Shown: positions 18,185 through 27,461 of the stretch, piece after piece
Layout: every line of letters starts with the position of its first letter
Numbering within the stretch: position 1 is the first letter of the stretch
Assembly (NCBI RefSeq): GCF_007830185.1
Contig: NZ_VLKZ01000003.1
Span: 124,001-188,000, forward strand
Reading direction: 5' to 3'
DNA from: Halalkalibacter nanhaiisediminis
Lineage (GTDB): Bacteria; Bacillota; Bacilli; Bacillales; Bacillaceae_D
Length of the DNA: 64,000 nt
Program-made: the position numbers and the translations under genes
The notes under the pieces: model-generated
Database searches by the model: none
What the model saw: only the letters and a program-made list of their open reading frames with translations
Told to the model about the DNA's origin: nothing

Positions 18185-18226
18185 AGGCATGAGTTCGGAA
18201 TTGTACCGAACTCATGCCTTTTAATT
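18185..18226 (+). terminator. Terminator after the siroheme operon
   Basis: AGGCATGAGTTCGG (18185-18198) pairs perfectly with CCGAACTCATGCCT (18206-18219), followed by TTTTAATTTT. The preceding bases 18141-18162 resemble an IS3-type element end, so the hairpin could be an insertion remnant that now serves as terminator. From 18227 to 18464 I see only a weak candidate promoter (TTGACT near 18363). Confidence 0.75.
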
Positions 18227-18464
18227 TTGCCTTAATTCAAATGACATTGGCGATAAATATAATTCTCTCCAAACAATTTAAATTTTGTGATATTAGTAGC
18301 CTATATTGTTGAATCGATGTTCGGAAAATAGCTTGAATACCCAATAGAATTTGCAATTGTTTGTTGACTTTCTGTTCATAATCCTTTTTATTGCCCCTTG
18401 AAAGCAATGTTTAATATGTAGAAGATAGGGAATAATTCCCTAAAAAAGAAAGTATGATGATGAT

Positions 18465-18983
18465 ATGGATGAAGCAACAAATAATCTTAAAAGTAGATCA
18501 AGTGTTTTTAATCAGCATTTGCATTCTACACGTAATTTATGGTCTGGTATTTTGTTCGGACTTGGCTTAATCGCTTTTGTTGATGAAGTGGTATTTCATC
18601 AACTTCTTCAATGGCATCATTTTTATGACTTGTCCACGACTCATATTGGATTGATTTCAGACGGATTATTTCATGCTTTCAGTTGGTTCGCAACTATCGC
18701 TGGTTTATTCATATTTGCCGATCTTCGTCGGCGAAACGCATTATGGTTGAACAGGTGGTGGGGAGGAGTGTTTCTTGGAGCAGGTGTCTTTCAATTATAT
18801 GACGGTATAGTTCAACACAAACTATTGCAGATACATCAAATAAGGTACGTAGAGAATGTAATTGTCTACGACATGATTTGGAATATCATTGCTGTAGGGA
18901 TGATTATAGTGGGGATTGTTCTAATTAATCGTACTCGACGTGAACAACAAAAAGAGGGAGCTGTTTCAGGTGCACAGTCCTAA
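18465..18983 (+). CDS. DUF2243 membrane protein
   Basis: A 172-residue membrane protein with four hydrophobic segments and conserved His-rich stretches (FVDEVVFHQLLQWHHFYD, YDGIVQHKLLQIHQIR) typical of DUF2243. Its function is unknown. The 3' end overlaps the start of a CtaG-like gene, a pairing that I recall from other Bacillales and that suggests a link to cytochrome oxidase assembly or copper handling. A ribosome site is not obvious. Confidence 0.8.
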   Translation: MDEATNNLKSRSSVFNQHLHSTRNLWSGILFGLGLIAFVDEVVFHQLLQWHHFYDLSTTHIGLISDGLFHAFSWFATIAGLFIFADLRRRNALWLNRWWGGVFLGAGVFQLYDGIVQHKLLQIHQIRYVENVIVYDMIWNIIAVGMIIVGIVLINRTRREQQKEGAVSGAQS

Positions 18984-19785
18984 ACATATACATCATCATA
19001 CTTATATGGAAGATGTATTATGGATCGTCCCACAGATAATTTTAGTTCTACCATTTTTAATAGGATTGATTGTTTACATACTTGCAGTTTTCCTTTCAAA
19101 TCGCAAATACAGACAATGGCCAGTCTATCGTACTATTTTTTGGGTACTCGGAATTGCCTTTGCTACCATTGCAGTAGCAGGTCCCTTAGCTGAGCGCGCC
19201 CATGAGGATTTCACGGTCCATATGCTTGGACATTTGTTTCTTGGAATGCTCTCCCCACTTTTAATGGTGCTAGCTGCGCCAATGACTCTTATTATGCGGT
19301 TTCTTAATGTTTCACTAGCTAGAAGGCTTTCTAGATTACTTAAAACTGTTCCATTTCGAATTATCAGCGATCCTATTTTCGCATCATTGCTTAATATAGG
19401 AGGTTTATGGATTCTATATACGACTGATCTGTATACAGCGATGCACGAAAGTATTATTCTTCATGTTTTCATTCATGTACATGTTTTTTTGGCTGGTTAT
19501 TTATTTACTGTATCAATGATTTATATTGATCCAACACCACATCGGACTAGCTATGTCTACAGGTCGATTGTATTAGTGCTTGCTTTAGCTGCTCACGGTA
19601 TTTTATCAAAATATATATATGCTAATCCGCCGATTGGGGTATCTCCTACAGAAGCACAAATGGGTGGTATGCTTATGTATTACGGGGGAGATGCTATTGA
19701 CATAATCATTATTTTTATTCTTTGCTTACAATGGTATAAAGCTAGTCGACCTCGAATTTCTTTAGCTACGGGTGAACTCAAATAG
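18970..19785 (+). CDS. CtaG-family cytochrome c oxidase assembly membrane protein
   Basis: A protein of about 271 residues with seven hydrophobic segments, of the caa3-CtaG family. It has the family motifs AGPLAERAHEDFTVHMLGHL and LHVFIHVHVFLAGYLF, with His residues proposed to handle copper, and YYGGDAIDIIIIFI near the end. GTG at 18970 is chosen because AAAGAGGGAG lies 9 bases upstream; a GTG at 18940 lacks such a site. It overlaps the DUF2243 gene by 14 bases. Confidence 0.85.
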   Translation: MHSPKHIHHHTYMEDVLWIVPQIILVLPFLIGLIVYILAVFLSNRKYRQWPVYRTIFWVLGIAFATIAVAGPLAERAHEDFTVHMLGHLFLGMLSPLLMVLAAPMTLIMRFLNVSLARRLSRLLKTVPFRIISDPIFASLLNIGGLWILYTTDLYTAMHESIILHVFIHVHVFLAGYLFTVSMIYIDPTPHRTSYVYRSIVLVLALAAHGILSKYIYANPPIGVSPTEAQMGGMLMYYGGDAIDIIIIFILCLQWYKASRPRISLATGELK

Positions 19786-20401
19786 ATTGTGCATAAAATA
19801 GTTACATATAGACTAAGAAAGAAAATGAGAGTTATCAGCATAGATAAAGTCTTATATTTTGAGAAGATTATTGAAAACGTTTTGACCCTAATTAAGACAG
19901 TTAAAAGATGAAAATTACTAATTTAGGAGAGAAATTCATCAAATAACACCTAAACAGTTTAGTACCAAATATAAAGAATTGCTATTCACTCCGACTGAAT
20001 TACATGGAATGGGCAAATATACCAAATTAAATACAATCATTGCGCGAACCCTTATTGTAAGTACCAAAGTCAATCACAAGTGAAGTTTCCGATAAGAGGA
20101 AAACTACGCATTACAAACTAACTAGAATTTCCAATCATAAGTTTATAAAATGTAAGCCAGATCCTAATAGTACGACAAGAAGTTTGATTTAAAAGACATC
20201 ATTTACTTGAGATAGTCCGCTTGATTCTAAGTGGACTATCTTTCATTTATTAAAAGGAAGATAGGGAATTTATGTTAAAGTAAGTATTGTAAATTGGCGG
20301 GTGCAAACCAGCAAGCAGAAAGATTGAATTAGAATTTGTGAAAAAAGTCACTTTGCTTTTGGGATGTTTACATTACTTGCGACATCAGGAGGGGATTTGA
20401 A
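19786..20401. other. Intergenic stretch with a coding-like remnant and a hairpin
   Basis: Bases 19922-20077 read without stop as REIHQITPKQFSTKYKELLF and TELHGMGKYTKLNTIIARTL, then TGA, but no start codon or ribosome site fits. It looks like the 3' piece of a lost gene that I cannot name. A hairpin (GATAGTCCGCTT at 20211-20222 with AAGTGGACTATC at 20229-20240, then TTTCATTT) is a likely terminator. A ribosome site AGGAGGGG precedes the next gene. Confidence 0.4.
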
Positions 20402-21112
20402 TTGAAAGTAATTGGTTGGATAGGGCTATTACATGTAGCTGCAATAATAGTCTGGATGATTATAAATATTGTTTTTAGCATCTCTAATCCTTTTCACTAT
20501 ACTGAAGGAAAGACATTAGCAGAAGCAGGAATCGCTTATTATAGTCAATTCCCTGGCTATTTAGGTGCGGATCATGGAAGTAAGGCTTTGATAATGTTAT
20601 TATCGATCGCACTACCTATTGGACTATTTATCTATTTAAAAAAATTAGAGAATTTTAGTTTAAACAATACAATTGGTTTAATTGCTGGTTGTATTGGTTT
20701 TGCTCTGTATGGATTATCGTTAATGCTCCAAGCTACAACAGTGGAGTATGCTTTCAATTTATATAATTCAAGTGAAGATGCATACACTCGTCAATTCGCA
20801 ACTTTATTATATGAATGGTCTATGCTTGAGGGTGGGCTATCTGTGAGTATTTACATAATGGCGAATCTATTATTAGCCACTTGGTTGATAGTACATTCAG
20901 CAGGTTTGAATATTCTAGGAAAGACAAAGAAATTAAGTATATTAGGCTATATAACTGGGATTTTACAAATTTTGGGGTATTTGCTTTCGTGGACCTTTTT
21001 AATGCAAGGGAAGCAAAATATGCATGACATTAACGAATTAGTTGGGCTGCTTTTCGTAATTTGGATACTAATCATTAGTATTAAGATGGTTAGAGGGAAA
21101 TTAATTGCTTGA
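20402..21112 (+). CDS. DUF4386-like integral membrane protein
   Basis: A 236-residue hydrophobic protein with about six membrane segments, similar in layout to DUF4386 proteins (an N-terminal helix, a polar loop around residues 35-60, then paired helices and a final NELVGLLFVIWILI segment). No catalytic motif is visible and the function is unknown. The start is TTG at 20402, preceded by AGGAGGGG. A terminator follows 75 bases after the stop. Confidence 0.6.
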   Translation: MKVIGWIGLLHVAAIIVWMIINIVFSISNPFHYTEGKTLAEAGIAYYSQFPGYLGADHGSKALIMLLSIALPIGLFIYLKKLENFSLNNTIGLIAGCIGFALYGLSLMLQATTVEYAFNLYNSSEDAYTRQFATLLYEWSMLEGGLSVSIYIMANLLLATWLIVHSAGLNILGKTKKLSILGYITGILQILGYLLSWTFLMQGKQNMHDINELVGLLFVIWILIISIKMVRGKLIA

Positions 21113-21187
21113 TCATACATTAAGTAAGTAGAAGTAACCCAACGTCATTCCATATAAGGGAATGGTTGGTTGAGGATAAAAATACTT

Positions 21188-21222
21188 AAAAACGCTCAGC
21201 TTTAAATCTGAGCGTTTTCACT
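21188..21222 (+). terminator. Terminator after the DUF4386-like gene
   Basis: AAAACGCTCAG (21189-21199) pairs with CTGAGCGTTTT (21208-21218). Confidence 0.75.
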
Positions 21223-21392
21223 TGCTATTTATATTGCTAATTCAATGACAAAATGTATGCTAATTAGGGTGCGATTTTCCTTATTTTTATTACTTTTTAT
21301 TACTTTTCTCTCCTGCAACCGAACCCACTGGTTTAGTAATTCAGTCTATTTATACGGTTGTATCTCTCCTAAGGAAATATTGATGTCTACCT

Positions 21393-22232
21393 CTATTTAT
21401 CTGTTACTTTCCCATCTAAGTCATGATGTAATTCTGTTGCGGGAACTTTGGGATTAGGGATCTGTCCTTTAGCTACTGGTTCTGCTACATAGACGAAATC
21501 ACCCGTATTGTCTGGCGCGCTCCCTGTTGCCCATGGGCCTTCTTTGGATTCTTCACCTTCTGATAAATTCCAGAATTCATATGCTTGTGGCTGAGATTCT
21601 TCTTCTGCTTCTGGTGGAAATGAAGCTGGAACTACAACACCATTTTTCTCTTCAAGCTCTGCGATGGCAGCCATCCACTGATATTGGTGGTAACGATCGC
21701 GAGCTAACATTTTACGGAATGATGCACGGACTCCTTCATCTTTTGTCATATGATATAGTCGTGCAACTTGAAGGCGTCCTTGGCTTTCAGCATGGAGGTT
21801 TGATCGCATGTCAGCTAATAAGTTGCCGCTTGCCACAATATAAGCACCATTCCACGGGACCCCATTCGAGTTGGTAGGTAATCCACCAAGGCCACTCACA
21901 AGCAAGTGCTGAGGATTAATGCCTCCCATGATTGCTGCCGTAGCTGGATCTTTTGCTGCTTCTGCTTGGTCTTCTGGAGAAGCTCCGTCTAACAATTGAC
22001 TGATAAGGGAACAAAGCATTTCAACATGTCCTATTTCTTCTGTGCCAATATCCATCAGCATATCCTTATATTTTTCTTCTCCTCTACAATTAAAACCTTG
22101 AAAAAGATATTGCATCATAACAGTCATTTCACCAAATTGTCCACCTAAAACTTCTTGAATTTGACGTGCTAGCATAGGATCTGGCTTGTCTACTTTTACT
22201 TCAAACTGTAATTCTTTTTGATGACGAAACAC
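21393..22232 (-). CDS. ydbD: Manganese (non-heme) catalase
   Basis: A di-manganese catalase that disproportionates hydrogen peroxide. The 279-residue protein has the ferritin-like four-helix core with metal ligands in FGEMTVMMQYLFQG, GTEEIGHVEML, HAESQGRLQVARL and ARDRYHQYQW, and the extended C-terminal tail (NTGDFVYVAEPV, DLDGKVTDK) of KatN/YdbD-type enzymes. It stands alone on the minus strand. A sigma-B-like promoter lies 50-70 bases upstream, matching the stress control known for B. subtilis ydbD. Confidence 0.92.
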   Translation of the reverse strand: MFRHQKELQFEVKVDKPDPMLARQIQEVLGGQFGEMTVMMQYLFQGFNCRGEEKYKDMLMDIGTEEIGHVEMLCSLISQLLDGASPEDQAEAAKDPATAAIMGGINPQHLLVSGLGGLPTNSNGVPWNGAYIVASGNLLADMRSNLHAESQGRLQVARLYHMTKDEGVRASFRKMLARDRYHQYQWMAAIAELEEKNGVVVPASFPPEAEEESQPQAYEFWNLSEGEESKEGPWATGSAPDNTGDFVYVAEPVAKGQIPNPKVPATELHHDLDGKVTDK

Positions 22233-22278
22233 AATAACTCCTCCTTTATTATTTAAGTAATTTATCTTCGCTTTTTTT

Positions 22279-22304
22279 CTACCCTTTAGAATAGTTAATA
22301 AAAC
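22279..22304 (-). promoter_or_regulatory. Candidate sigma-B promoter of the Mn catalase
   Basis: On the minus strand GTTTTA (22304-22299) and GGGTAG (22284-22279) are separated by 14 bases, close to the sigma-B consensus GTTTAA-N12-14-GGGTAT. It lies about 47 bases from the start codon, behind an AAAGGAGG ribosome site. The remaining bases to 22578 hold no gene I can support. Confidence 0.6.
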
Positions 22305-22578
22305 ACAGATTATTATGATATTTTATTTGGGAGTAATGGATATAATGATTCTTCTGTCACTTTTACTATTTAAGATCATTAACTTTAATGGTTGACAGAC
22401 AGTTAGTTTGTTAGCAATATGAACAATCGGTGCTGTATTTGCTTCTTTAGTTTTAGTGTCAAACTTAATAAATAACGAAATTTTCACTTCTATTGTCTCA
22501 ACTATTTTCAAATTTATGCTAATCTATTAAGTAACGGAAAATACATCATACATAGAAACAATGTAAAGGGAGAGCGTC

Positions 22579-23598
22579 ATGACTATTCAACCATTTAATC
22601 AAGCGATTATTGATGAAACAAAAGCGAATTTAGATCAATTAACGAAGCCATTAGGTAGCCTTGGAAGACTAGAAGAGCTAGCTGTTCAGCTCGCAGGTAT
22701 AACAGGGGAAGTAAGTCCAGTTGTTGAGAAGCCGGCCATTATTGTAGCAGCAGCTGATCATGGAATTGTAACAGAAGGAGTTTCTGCTTACCCGCAAGAG
22801 GTCACAGCGTTAATGATCGACATTTTTGTCCGTGGCAAAGCGGCGATTAATGTGTTTGGCCGCCAAATTGGAGCATCTGTTACAGTGGCAGACGTCGGTG
22901 TCAATGCAGATATGAGTGGACAGCCAATTGCCCACCACAAAATTCGCTTTGGCACACGTAACTTTTTAAATGAAGATGCGATGACTGAAGATGAGACGCT
23001 CGCAGCGATTGCTGTCGGACGAGAACTTGCATTAGAACAGATTAATAAAGGTCATCGTCTGCTTATTACAGGAGAAATGGGCATAGGGAATACTTCTGCT
23101 TCAAGCGCCTTAGTGGCGGCGATTACTGGCGCAGACGTTGGAGACGTTGTTGGAACAGGAACGGGCCTTGATGAAGAGGCAAGGCTGAAAAAAATAGCAA
23201 CGATTAGAGAGGCCATTCAAAATCGAGGCATAAATAAGGATACTGCCCCTCTTACTGTACTAGCAAAAGTAGGTGGTCTTGAAATCGCAGCTTTAGCAGG
23301 GGTCATTTTAGAAGGCGCCACGCAACGTGTCCCTGTTTTAGTCGATGGCTTTATTTCATCTGCTGCAGCGCTTGTAGCAGATGAGCTTGACCCCGCAGTT
23401 CGTCCTTATTTAATGATTGCTCATGAATCAGTTGAACAGGGCCATAAGGTGTTAAATGAATACTTAAACATCAAACCGCTCCTTCAGCTTGATTTACGCC
23501 TTGGTGAAGGAACAGGGGCTGCTCTTGCTTATCCAATTGTCGAAGCAGCAACAAAAGTGTTAAGAGAGATGGCGACATTTAAAGATTTAGGCCTTTAA
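22579..23598 (+). CDS. cobT: Nicotinate-nucleotide--dimethylbenzimidazole phosphoribosyltransferase
   Basis: CobT makes alpha-ribazole phosphate for the lower ligand of cobalamin. The 339-residue protein has NLDQLTKPLGSLGRLEELA at the start, VAAADHGIVTEGVSAYPQEV, the GEMGIGNTSASSALVAAI loop and DLRLGEGTGAALAYPIVEAA near the end, all typical of CobT. It stands without other cobalamin genes in this window, and no cobalamin riboswitch is visible upstream, so it may serve salvage. AAAGGGAG precedes the ATG. Confidence 0.93.
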   Translation: MTIQPFNQAIIDETKANLDQLTKPLGSLGRLEELAVQLAGITGEVSPVVEKPAIIVAAADHGIVTEGVSAYPQEVTALMIDIFVRGKAAINVFGRQIGASVTVADVGVNADMSGQPIAHHKIRFGTRNFLNEDAMTEDETLAAIAVGRELALEQINKGHRLLITGEMGIGNTSASSALVAAITGADVGDVVGTGTGLDEEARLKKIATIREAIQNRGINKDTAPLTVLAKVGGLEIAALAGVILEGATQRVPVLVDGFISSAAALVADELDPAVRPYLMIAHESVEQGHKVLNEYLNIKPLLQLDLRLGEGTGAALAYPIVEAATKVLREMATFKDLGL

Positions 23599-23608
23599 TG
23601 GATGATAA

Positions 23609-23650
23609 AAAGAGCTGACTCTATGAAAAAAGTCAGCTCTTACTCATACT
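23609..23650 (-). terminator. Terminator shared by folE2 and cobT
   Basis: AAGAGCTGACT pairs with AGTCAGCTCTT (23631-23641). The T run is better on the minus strand, so it mainly ends folE2, but it can also stop cobT. Confidence 0.75.
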
Positions 23651-23652
23651 TT

Positions 23653-24537
23653 TTATTTTGTAAATGTTAATTTAGCAATTGCATCATGCTGGTGAATCGA
23701 TTCTTCGTTGCGGCATTCAATTTCAAAGGCATGAACAGCTTCATGTTCGTATAAATCTGACGCAACGAGACGAGCTAAATCTTCAACAAAGCGAGGATTT
23801 TCATAAGCGCGCTCTGTTACTGCTTTTTCATCAGGACGCTTTAATACAGGATATAAAATCGAGCTTGCATTACTTTCTGCTGCTTCAAGAAGGACAGCCT
23901 TCCAATCAGCTTCATGTGCTTCATCAACTGTTACTGTCATGGTGACAAAGCCACGTTGGTTATGAGCACTGTATTCACTAATTTCTTTTGAACAAGGGCA
24001 AAGTGTTGTTACAGCTGCTGTTAATGTGATGGCAGAAGTAAATCCGTGATTCTCATCAAATGTTACGTCATATGTGACATCAGCATGAGCCATACCTTCT
24101 TTTTGTAGGGATGGGCTTGTTTTTGTAAAGAACCAAGGGAATGTGACGCGAACGTTCGAGCTTCTTTGCTTCATTTCGCGTGCAAGAATTGTTGTGAACT
24201 CTCTTAATGTCTCAACTGATAATAAATGCGTTTGGAAGAAGAGATGCAGCTGCTCTGTTAAGCGGCTCATGTTAATCCCTTTAAAGTCCTGATCTAAACT
24301 TGTGGTCATAGCGAATTCTGCTGTTGTTGTTTGCGTAGTCGGCGCAAGATCGGATTCGATCATAACAGGATATTTCACTTTAGAGATTCCTACTTGTTGA
24401 ATAGGGAAATAGAAATCATCTGGTTTATTTTGAAGGTCTGGCATCTTTTCTTTGTCTGTTGGCTTTGTCCCGATAATAGGATCAACAGAACCAAAGTGGC
24501 GATGACGCTCAGCCTTTGGTGGTAAAGAACGTTTCAT
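23653..24537 (-). CDS. folE2: GTP cyclohydrolase FolE2 (type IB)
   Basis: FolE2 converts GTP to dihydroneopterin triphosphate for folate and queuosine-type pathways, using a non-zinc metal. About 294 residues. The key active-site segment TTLCPCSKEISEYSAHNQRG and the C-terminal FEIECRNEESIHQHDAIAKL are present. The ATG at 24537 is preferred because AGGAG lies about 10 bases upstream; an in-frame ATG at 24561 lacks a site. In B. subtilis this enzyme is induced by zinc starvation (Zur), but I see no Zur-like box upstream here. Confidence 0.93.
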   Translation of the reverse strand: MKRSLPPKAERHRHFGSVDPIIGTKPTDKEKMPDLQNKPDDFYFPIQQVGISKVKYPVMIESDLAPTTQTTTAEFAMTTSLDQDFKGINMSRLTEQLHLFFQTHLLSVETLREFTTILAREMKQRSSNVRVTFPWFFTKTSPSLQKEGMAHADVTYDVTFDENHGFTSAITLTAAVTTLCPCSKEISEYSAHNQRGFVTMTVTVDEAHEADWKAVLLEAAESNASSILYPVLKRPDEKAVTERAYENPRFVEDLARLVASDLYEHEAVHAFEIECRNEESIHQHDAIAKLTFTK

Positions 24538-24709
24538 TTTCTCATCACTCCTGGAAGTCATTTCTTAATTTTATCTAAACACTCTTGGCTTGGATAGCTT
24601 TAGCATTATAAAATAACACGGAAATAGTGGTCCAAGTCAACAAGGTTGCAGACATGCTTTCTCCATATTACACTACAAAGGGAAAAAGAGACAAGAAAGT
24701 AGGCTGAAT

Positions 24710-24997
24710 ATGAAAAAAGGAACCATTATTTTACTTGTGCTAGCAAGCGCGCTTCTTATTTTAGGCTTCATCATTCCAGTAACTGTTGAGCCGTCAGCTG
24801 ACACAAGAATCATCGTTGACCACACGAAAGAAGTATATAGTACGCCAGCTTGCTTTGATCAAGCAGACTTAACGAATAATTTAGAAGAAACAACACTTGG
24901 CCATGCCGAGGAGCTAGCCTATGCCAGCGAGTCAGATTGCACGACTTCTGAATTGCAGGCTGAACAGAAGCCATTCTTATTAGCCATTTTTAAATAA
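24710..24997 (+). CDS. Small exported or membrane-anchored hypothetical protein
   Basis: A 95-residue protein with an N-terminal hydrophobic segment (GTIILLVLASALLILGFIIP) and an extracellular part of about 70 acidic residues with two Cys (TPACFDQ, ESDCTTSE) that could form a disulfide. I do not recognise a family. It is divergent from folE2 and ends in a strong terminator, so it looks like a single-gene transcript. Confidence 0.55.
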   Translation: MKKGTIILLVLASALLILGFIIPVTVEPSADTRIIVDHTKEVYSTPACFDQADLTNNLEETTLGHAEELAYASESDCTTSELQAEQKPFLLAIFK

Positions 24998-25019
24998 AGC
25001 TGGTTGATGTTCCTGCTTC

Positions 25020-25068
25020 AGGATGACTTAAAAGGACGCTTTTGACCTTTTAAGTCATCCTATTTTTA
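25020..25068 (+). terminator. Terminator with 16-base perfect stem
   Basis: AGGATGACTTAAAAGG (25020-25035) pairs with CCTTTTAAGTCATCCT (25046-25061), followed by ATTTTTAA. Confidence 0.9.
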
Positions 25069-25133
25069 AGTAAATAATGTATTGAACGAATATTCTGTGA
25101 TAAAGTGAAAGAACTTAGAAGGAGGGGGAATGG

Positions 25134-25784
25134 ATGAAGAACGTTATGATATTAATGGTAAGTTTTGTCTTTGTCTTTGTCCTCTTAACTGGTTGTGAGA
25201 CGTTATCTTCCTCAAGCTTTTCAACGGATAGCAGGGCTTTTAGTGAAATGCCTTTGTCAGAGAATGAACAATTAATTTTCTCTATGCTAGCTGATCAAAT
25301 CTTCTACTTACAGTTTGTGGATCGAAACAAAGAATTTCGCTCGATGGAAGTTGGACTTGATTATTATTATTACGGTGAATTAACTGAATCAGTCGGTGGC
25401 ATGAAAATAGGAGCAAATGATCCTGAAATTGAAGGAGAAAAGGAACGGTCTCGTGTTCTGTTTACCTTTAATAAAGAAGAATCAAAGGGGCAATCATTGA
25501 TTAGCGGAGAGATGAAAGTAATGGATGATGGAGGATCAGGTCACAGTCCATATTCTTTTTCACACCCTGGAGGTATGGAAAGTGTATCATCAACTCATGG
25601 CTATTTATTTGACCGACTAGAAGGAGATGTTCCTTATGGTGAGAAAATCTATGTAGCCTATCATGTTGAAAACAATGAGTCAAATTCAATGCGCAGTTTT
25701 GACATGAACATCGCGCTTCAACCAAATGATGATTTTGAGCATCTATATGCCTATTATGTGATCATTGATGATGAAGCATTGTAG
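25134..25784 (+). CDS. Hypothetical lipoprotein
   Basis: A 216-residue protein with a signal peptide and lipobox (LLTGC, Cys at about residue 22) followed by a Ser-rich linker, so it is probably anchored on the outer membrane leaflet. The mature part is acidic and beta-rich (MEVGLDYYYYGELTESVGGM, IYVAYHVENNESNSMRSFDM). No known domain is recognised. AGAAGGAGGGGG is a strong ribosome site. The following 230 bases hold no supported gene. Confidence 0.6.
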   Translation: MKNVMILMVSFVFVFVLLTGCETLSSSSFSTDSRAFSEMPLSENEQLIFSMLADQIFYLQFVDRNKEFRSMEVGLDYYYYGELTESVGGMKIGANDPEIEGEKERSRVLFTFNKEESKGQSLISGEMKVMDDGGSGHSPYSFSHPGGMESVSSTHGYLFDRLEGDVPYGEKIYVAYHVENNESNSMRSFDMNIALQPNDDFEHLYAYYVIIDDEAL

Positions 25785-26013
25785 ATGATGACTTGCTCTG
25801 TTTGGCTGGAATCTTGAGCCATTGTTTCTTACGAGCGAGTATTGTATGCTACTTCGTGGTGAGATAGGCTAAGGAAGATTGAATGCGCTATGCCGGCTGA
25901 GAATGGATGAGAGGCACTTTGCGATCAAATGGGCGCTGTGGTATAGTTAGAATGTTCTAATAACTTATTGTAAAATAGAGAAAATGTTATTCATAAGGAG
26001 CTGGAGAAGAAAG

Positions 26014-27384
26014 ATGAAAGTAGCTAAATTTGGCGGAACATCAGTAGCGAGTGCAGAACAAATTAAAAAGGTGGCTGCGATTGTCGCCGAGGATAAAGAA
26101 CGAAAAATTATTGTCGTATCAGCTCCAGGCAAACGTAGTAGTGACGATACAAAAGTGACAGACTTACTTATTGGGCTTGGTGAAGCTTTTCTAAATAAAG
26201 GAGAGGCAGAGGAAGAACTTCAAGCTGTCGTTAGTCGTTATGATGATATTGCAAAAGGACTTGGCCTTGGTCAAGATATTATTGCGACGATTGAAGCAGA
26301 TTTAAGAGAGCGACTAGAATTCGATCGTAATAAGCCAGAATCGTTTATGGATTCAATCAAAGCGAGTGGTGAAGATAATAATGCAAAATTAATCGCAAGT
26401 TATTTTCAAAGCATCGGATTACAAGCTACATATTTAAATCCAAAAGATGCTGGATTACTTGTAAGTGATGAGCCAGGTAATGCACAGGTTTTACCAGAAG
26501 CTTTTGAAAACCTTGCTAAACTCCGAGATACAAAAGAAATTATCGTCTTCCCAGGATTTTTTGGGTACTCAAAAGAAGGGACGCTTGTGACATTCCCACG
26601 TGGTGGATCAGATATTACGGGTTCAATCGTAGCTGCCGGGACGAATGCAGATCTTTATGAGAACTTTACAGATGTGGACTCCGTTTTTGCGGCTAATCCG
26701 AATGTTGTGGAAAACCCTGTAAAGATCAAGCGAATGACATATCGTGAAATGCGTGAATTATCCTATGCGGGATTTTCTGTTTTTCATGATGAAGCATTAA
26801 TCCCTGCTTTTCGAAATAGCATTCCAGTATGCGTTAAAAATACAAACAATCCTTCATCATCAGGAACGATGATTATTGCAGAGCGTGAATATTTCATGAA
26901 TCCAGTCATTGGGATTGCTGCAGATGAAGGCTTCGCTACGATCTATGTGCGTAAGTACTTAATGAACCGCGAAGTTGGTTTTGGTCGTAAATTACTCCAA
27001 ATTCTTGAGGACGAGTGTCTTTCTTATGAGCATATGCCATCTGGAATTGATGATACATCCGTCATCCTTCGTCAAAATCAATTAACACCTGAAATCGAAG
27101 AACGCATTGTGACACGTATTCGTGAAGAATTGGCTGTAGATGATGTGTATGTTGAAAAAGACTTCGCGATGGTCATGATTGTTGGGGAAGGTATGCATAA
27201 TACACTTGGTGTCTCGGCTAGAGCAACAGCAGCCCTTGCACGAGCGAAAGTTAATATTGAAATGATTAACCAAGGATCATCAGAAGTAAGTTTGGTTCTA
27301 GGTATCCATTCAGAGGATGCAGACGGTGCTGTAAGAGAGTTATACCAAGAATTCTTTGGTTCTGCAGGTGACACGGTTCAATAA
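26014..27384 (+). CDS. yclM: Aspartate kinase, class III type (YclM-like)
   Basis: Aspartokinase phosphorylates aspartate, the entry to Lys, Met and Thr synthesis. The protein is 456 residues. It has KVAKFGGTSVAS at the start, the KASGEDNNAKLIASYF and FPRGGSDITGSIVAAG catalytic segments, and tandem ACT domains (GIAADEGFATIYVRKYLMNR; ATAALARAKVNIEMINQGSS). It is a monofunctional kinase of the YclM type. The ATG at 26014 is chosen; AAGGAG and GGAG lie upstream, whereas an ATG at 25984 precedes those sites. No lysine riboswitch is visible. Confidence 0.92.
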   Translation: MKVAKFGGTSVASAEQIKKVAAIVAEDKERKIIVVSAPGKRSSDDTKVTDLLIGLGEAFLNKGEAEEELQAVVSRYDDIAKGLGLGQDIIATIEADLRERLEFDRNKPESFMDSIKASGEDNNAKLIASYFQSIGLQATYLNPKDAGLLVSDEPGNAQVLPEAFENLAKLRDTKEIIVFPGFFGYSKEGTLVTFPRGGSDITGSIVAAGTNADLYENFTDVDSVFAANPNVVENPVKIKRMTYREMRELSYAGFSVFHDEALIPAFRNSIPVCVKNTNNPSSSGTMIIAEREYFMNPVIGIAADEGFATIYVRKYLMNREVGFGRKLLQILEDECLSYEHMPSGIDDTSVILRQNQLTPEIEERIVTRIREELAVDDVYVEKDFAMVMIVGEGMHNTLGVSARATAALARAKVNIEMINQGSSEVSLVLGIHSEDADGAVRELYQEFFGSAGDTVQ

Positions 27385-27396
27385 GATTAAATCATA

Positions 27397-27440
27397 AAAG
27401 GGTCTGACCACTGGTTTATCTAATGGTCAGACCCTTTTTT
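27397..27440 (+). terminator. Terminator after aspartokinase
   Basis: AAAGGGTCTGACCA (27397-27410) pairs with TGGTCAGACCCTTT (27424-27437), followed by T. Confidence 0.9.
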
Positions 27441-27461
27441 AAAAGGATAAGAAAATTCAAT

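Noticed and set aside
20402-21457. Plus-strand frame at 21245-21457 as a gene
   Set aside because: It overlaps the 3' end of the Mn catalase on the other strand and has no ribosome site.
22323-22511. 62-residue minus-strand frame upstream of cobT
   Set aside because: TTG start with no ribosome site and no recognisable features.
22512-22578. Cobalamin riboswitch before cobT
   Set aside because: The spacer is short and has no B12-box-like sequence.
25785-26013. Lysine riboswitch before aspartokinase
   Set aside because: The leader is short and lacks the conserved lysine-box elements.
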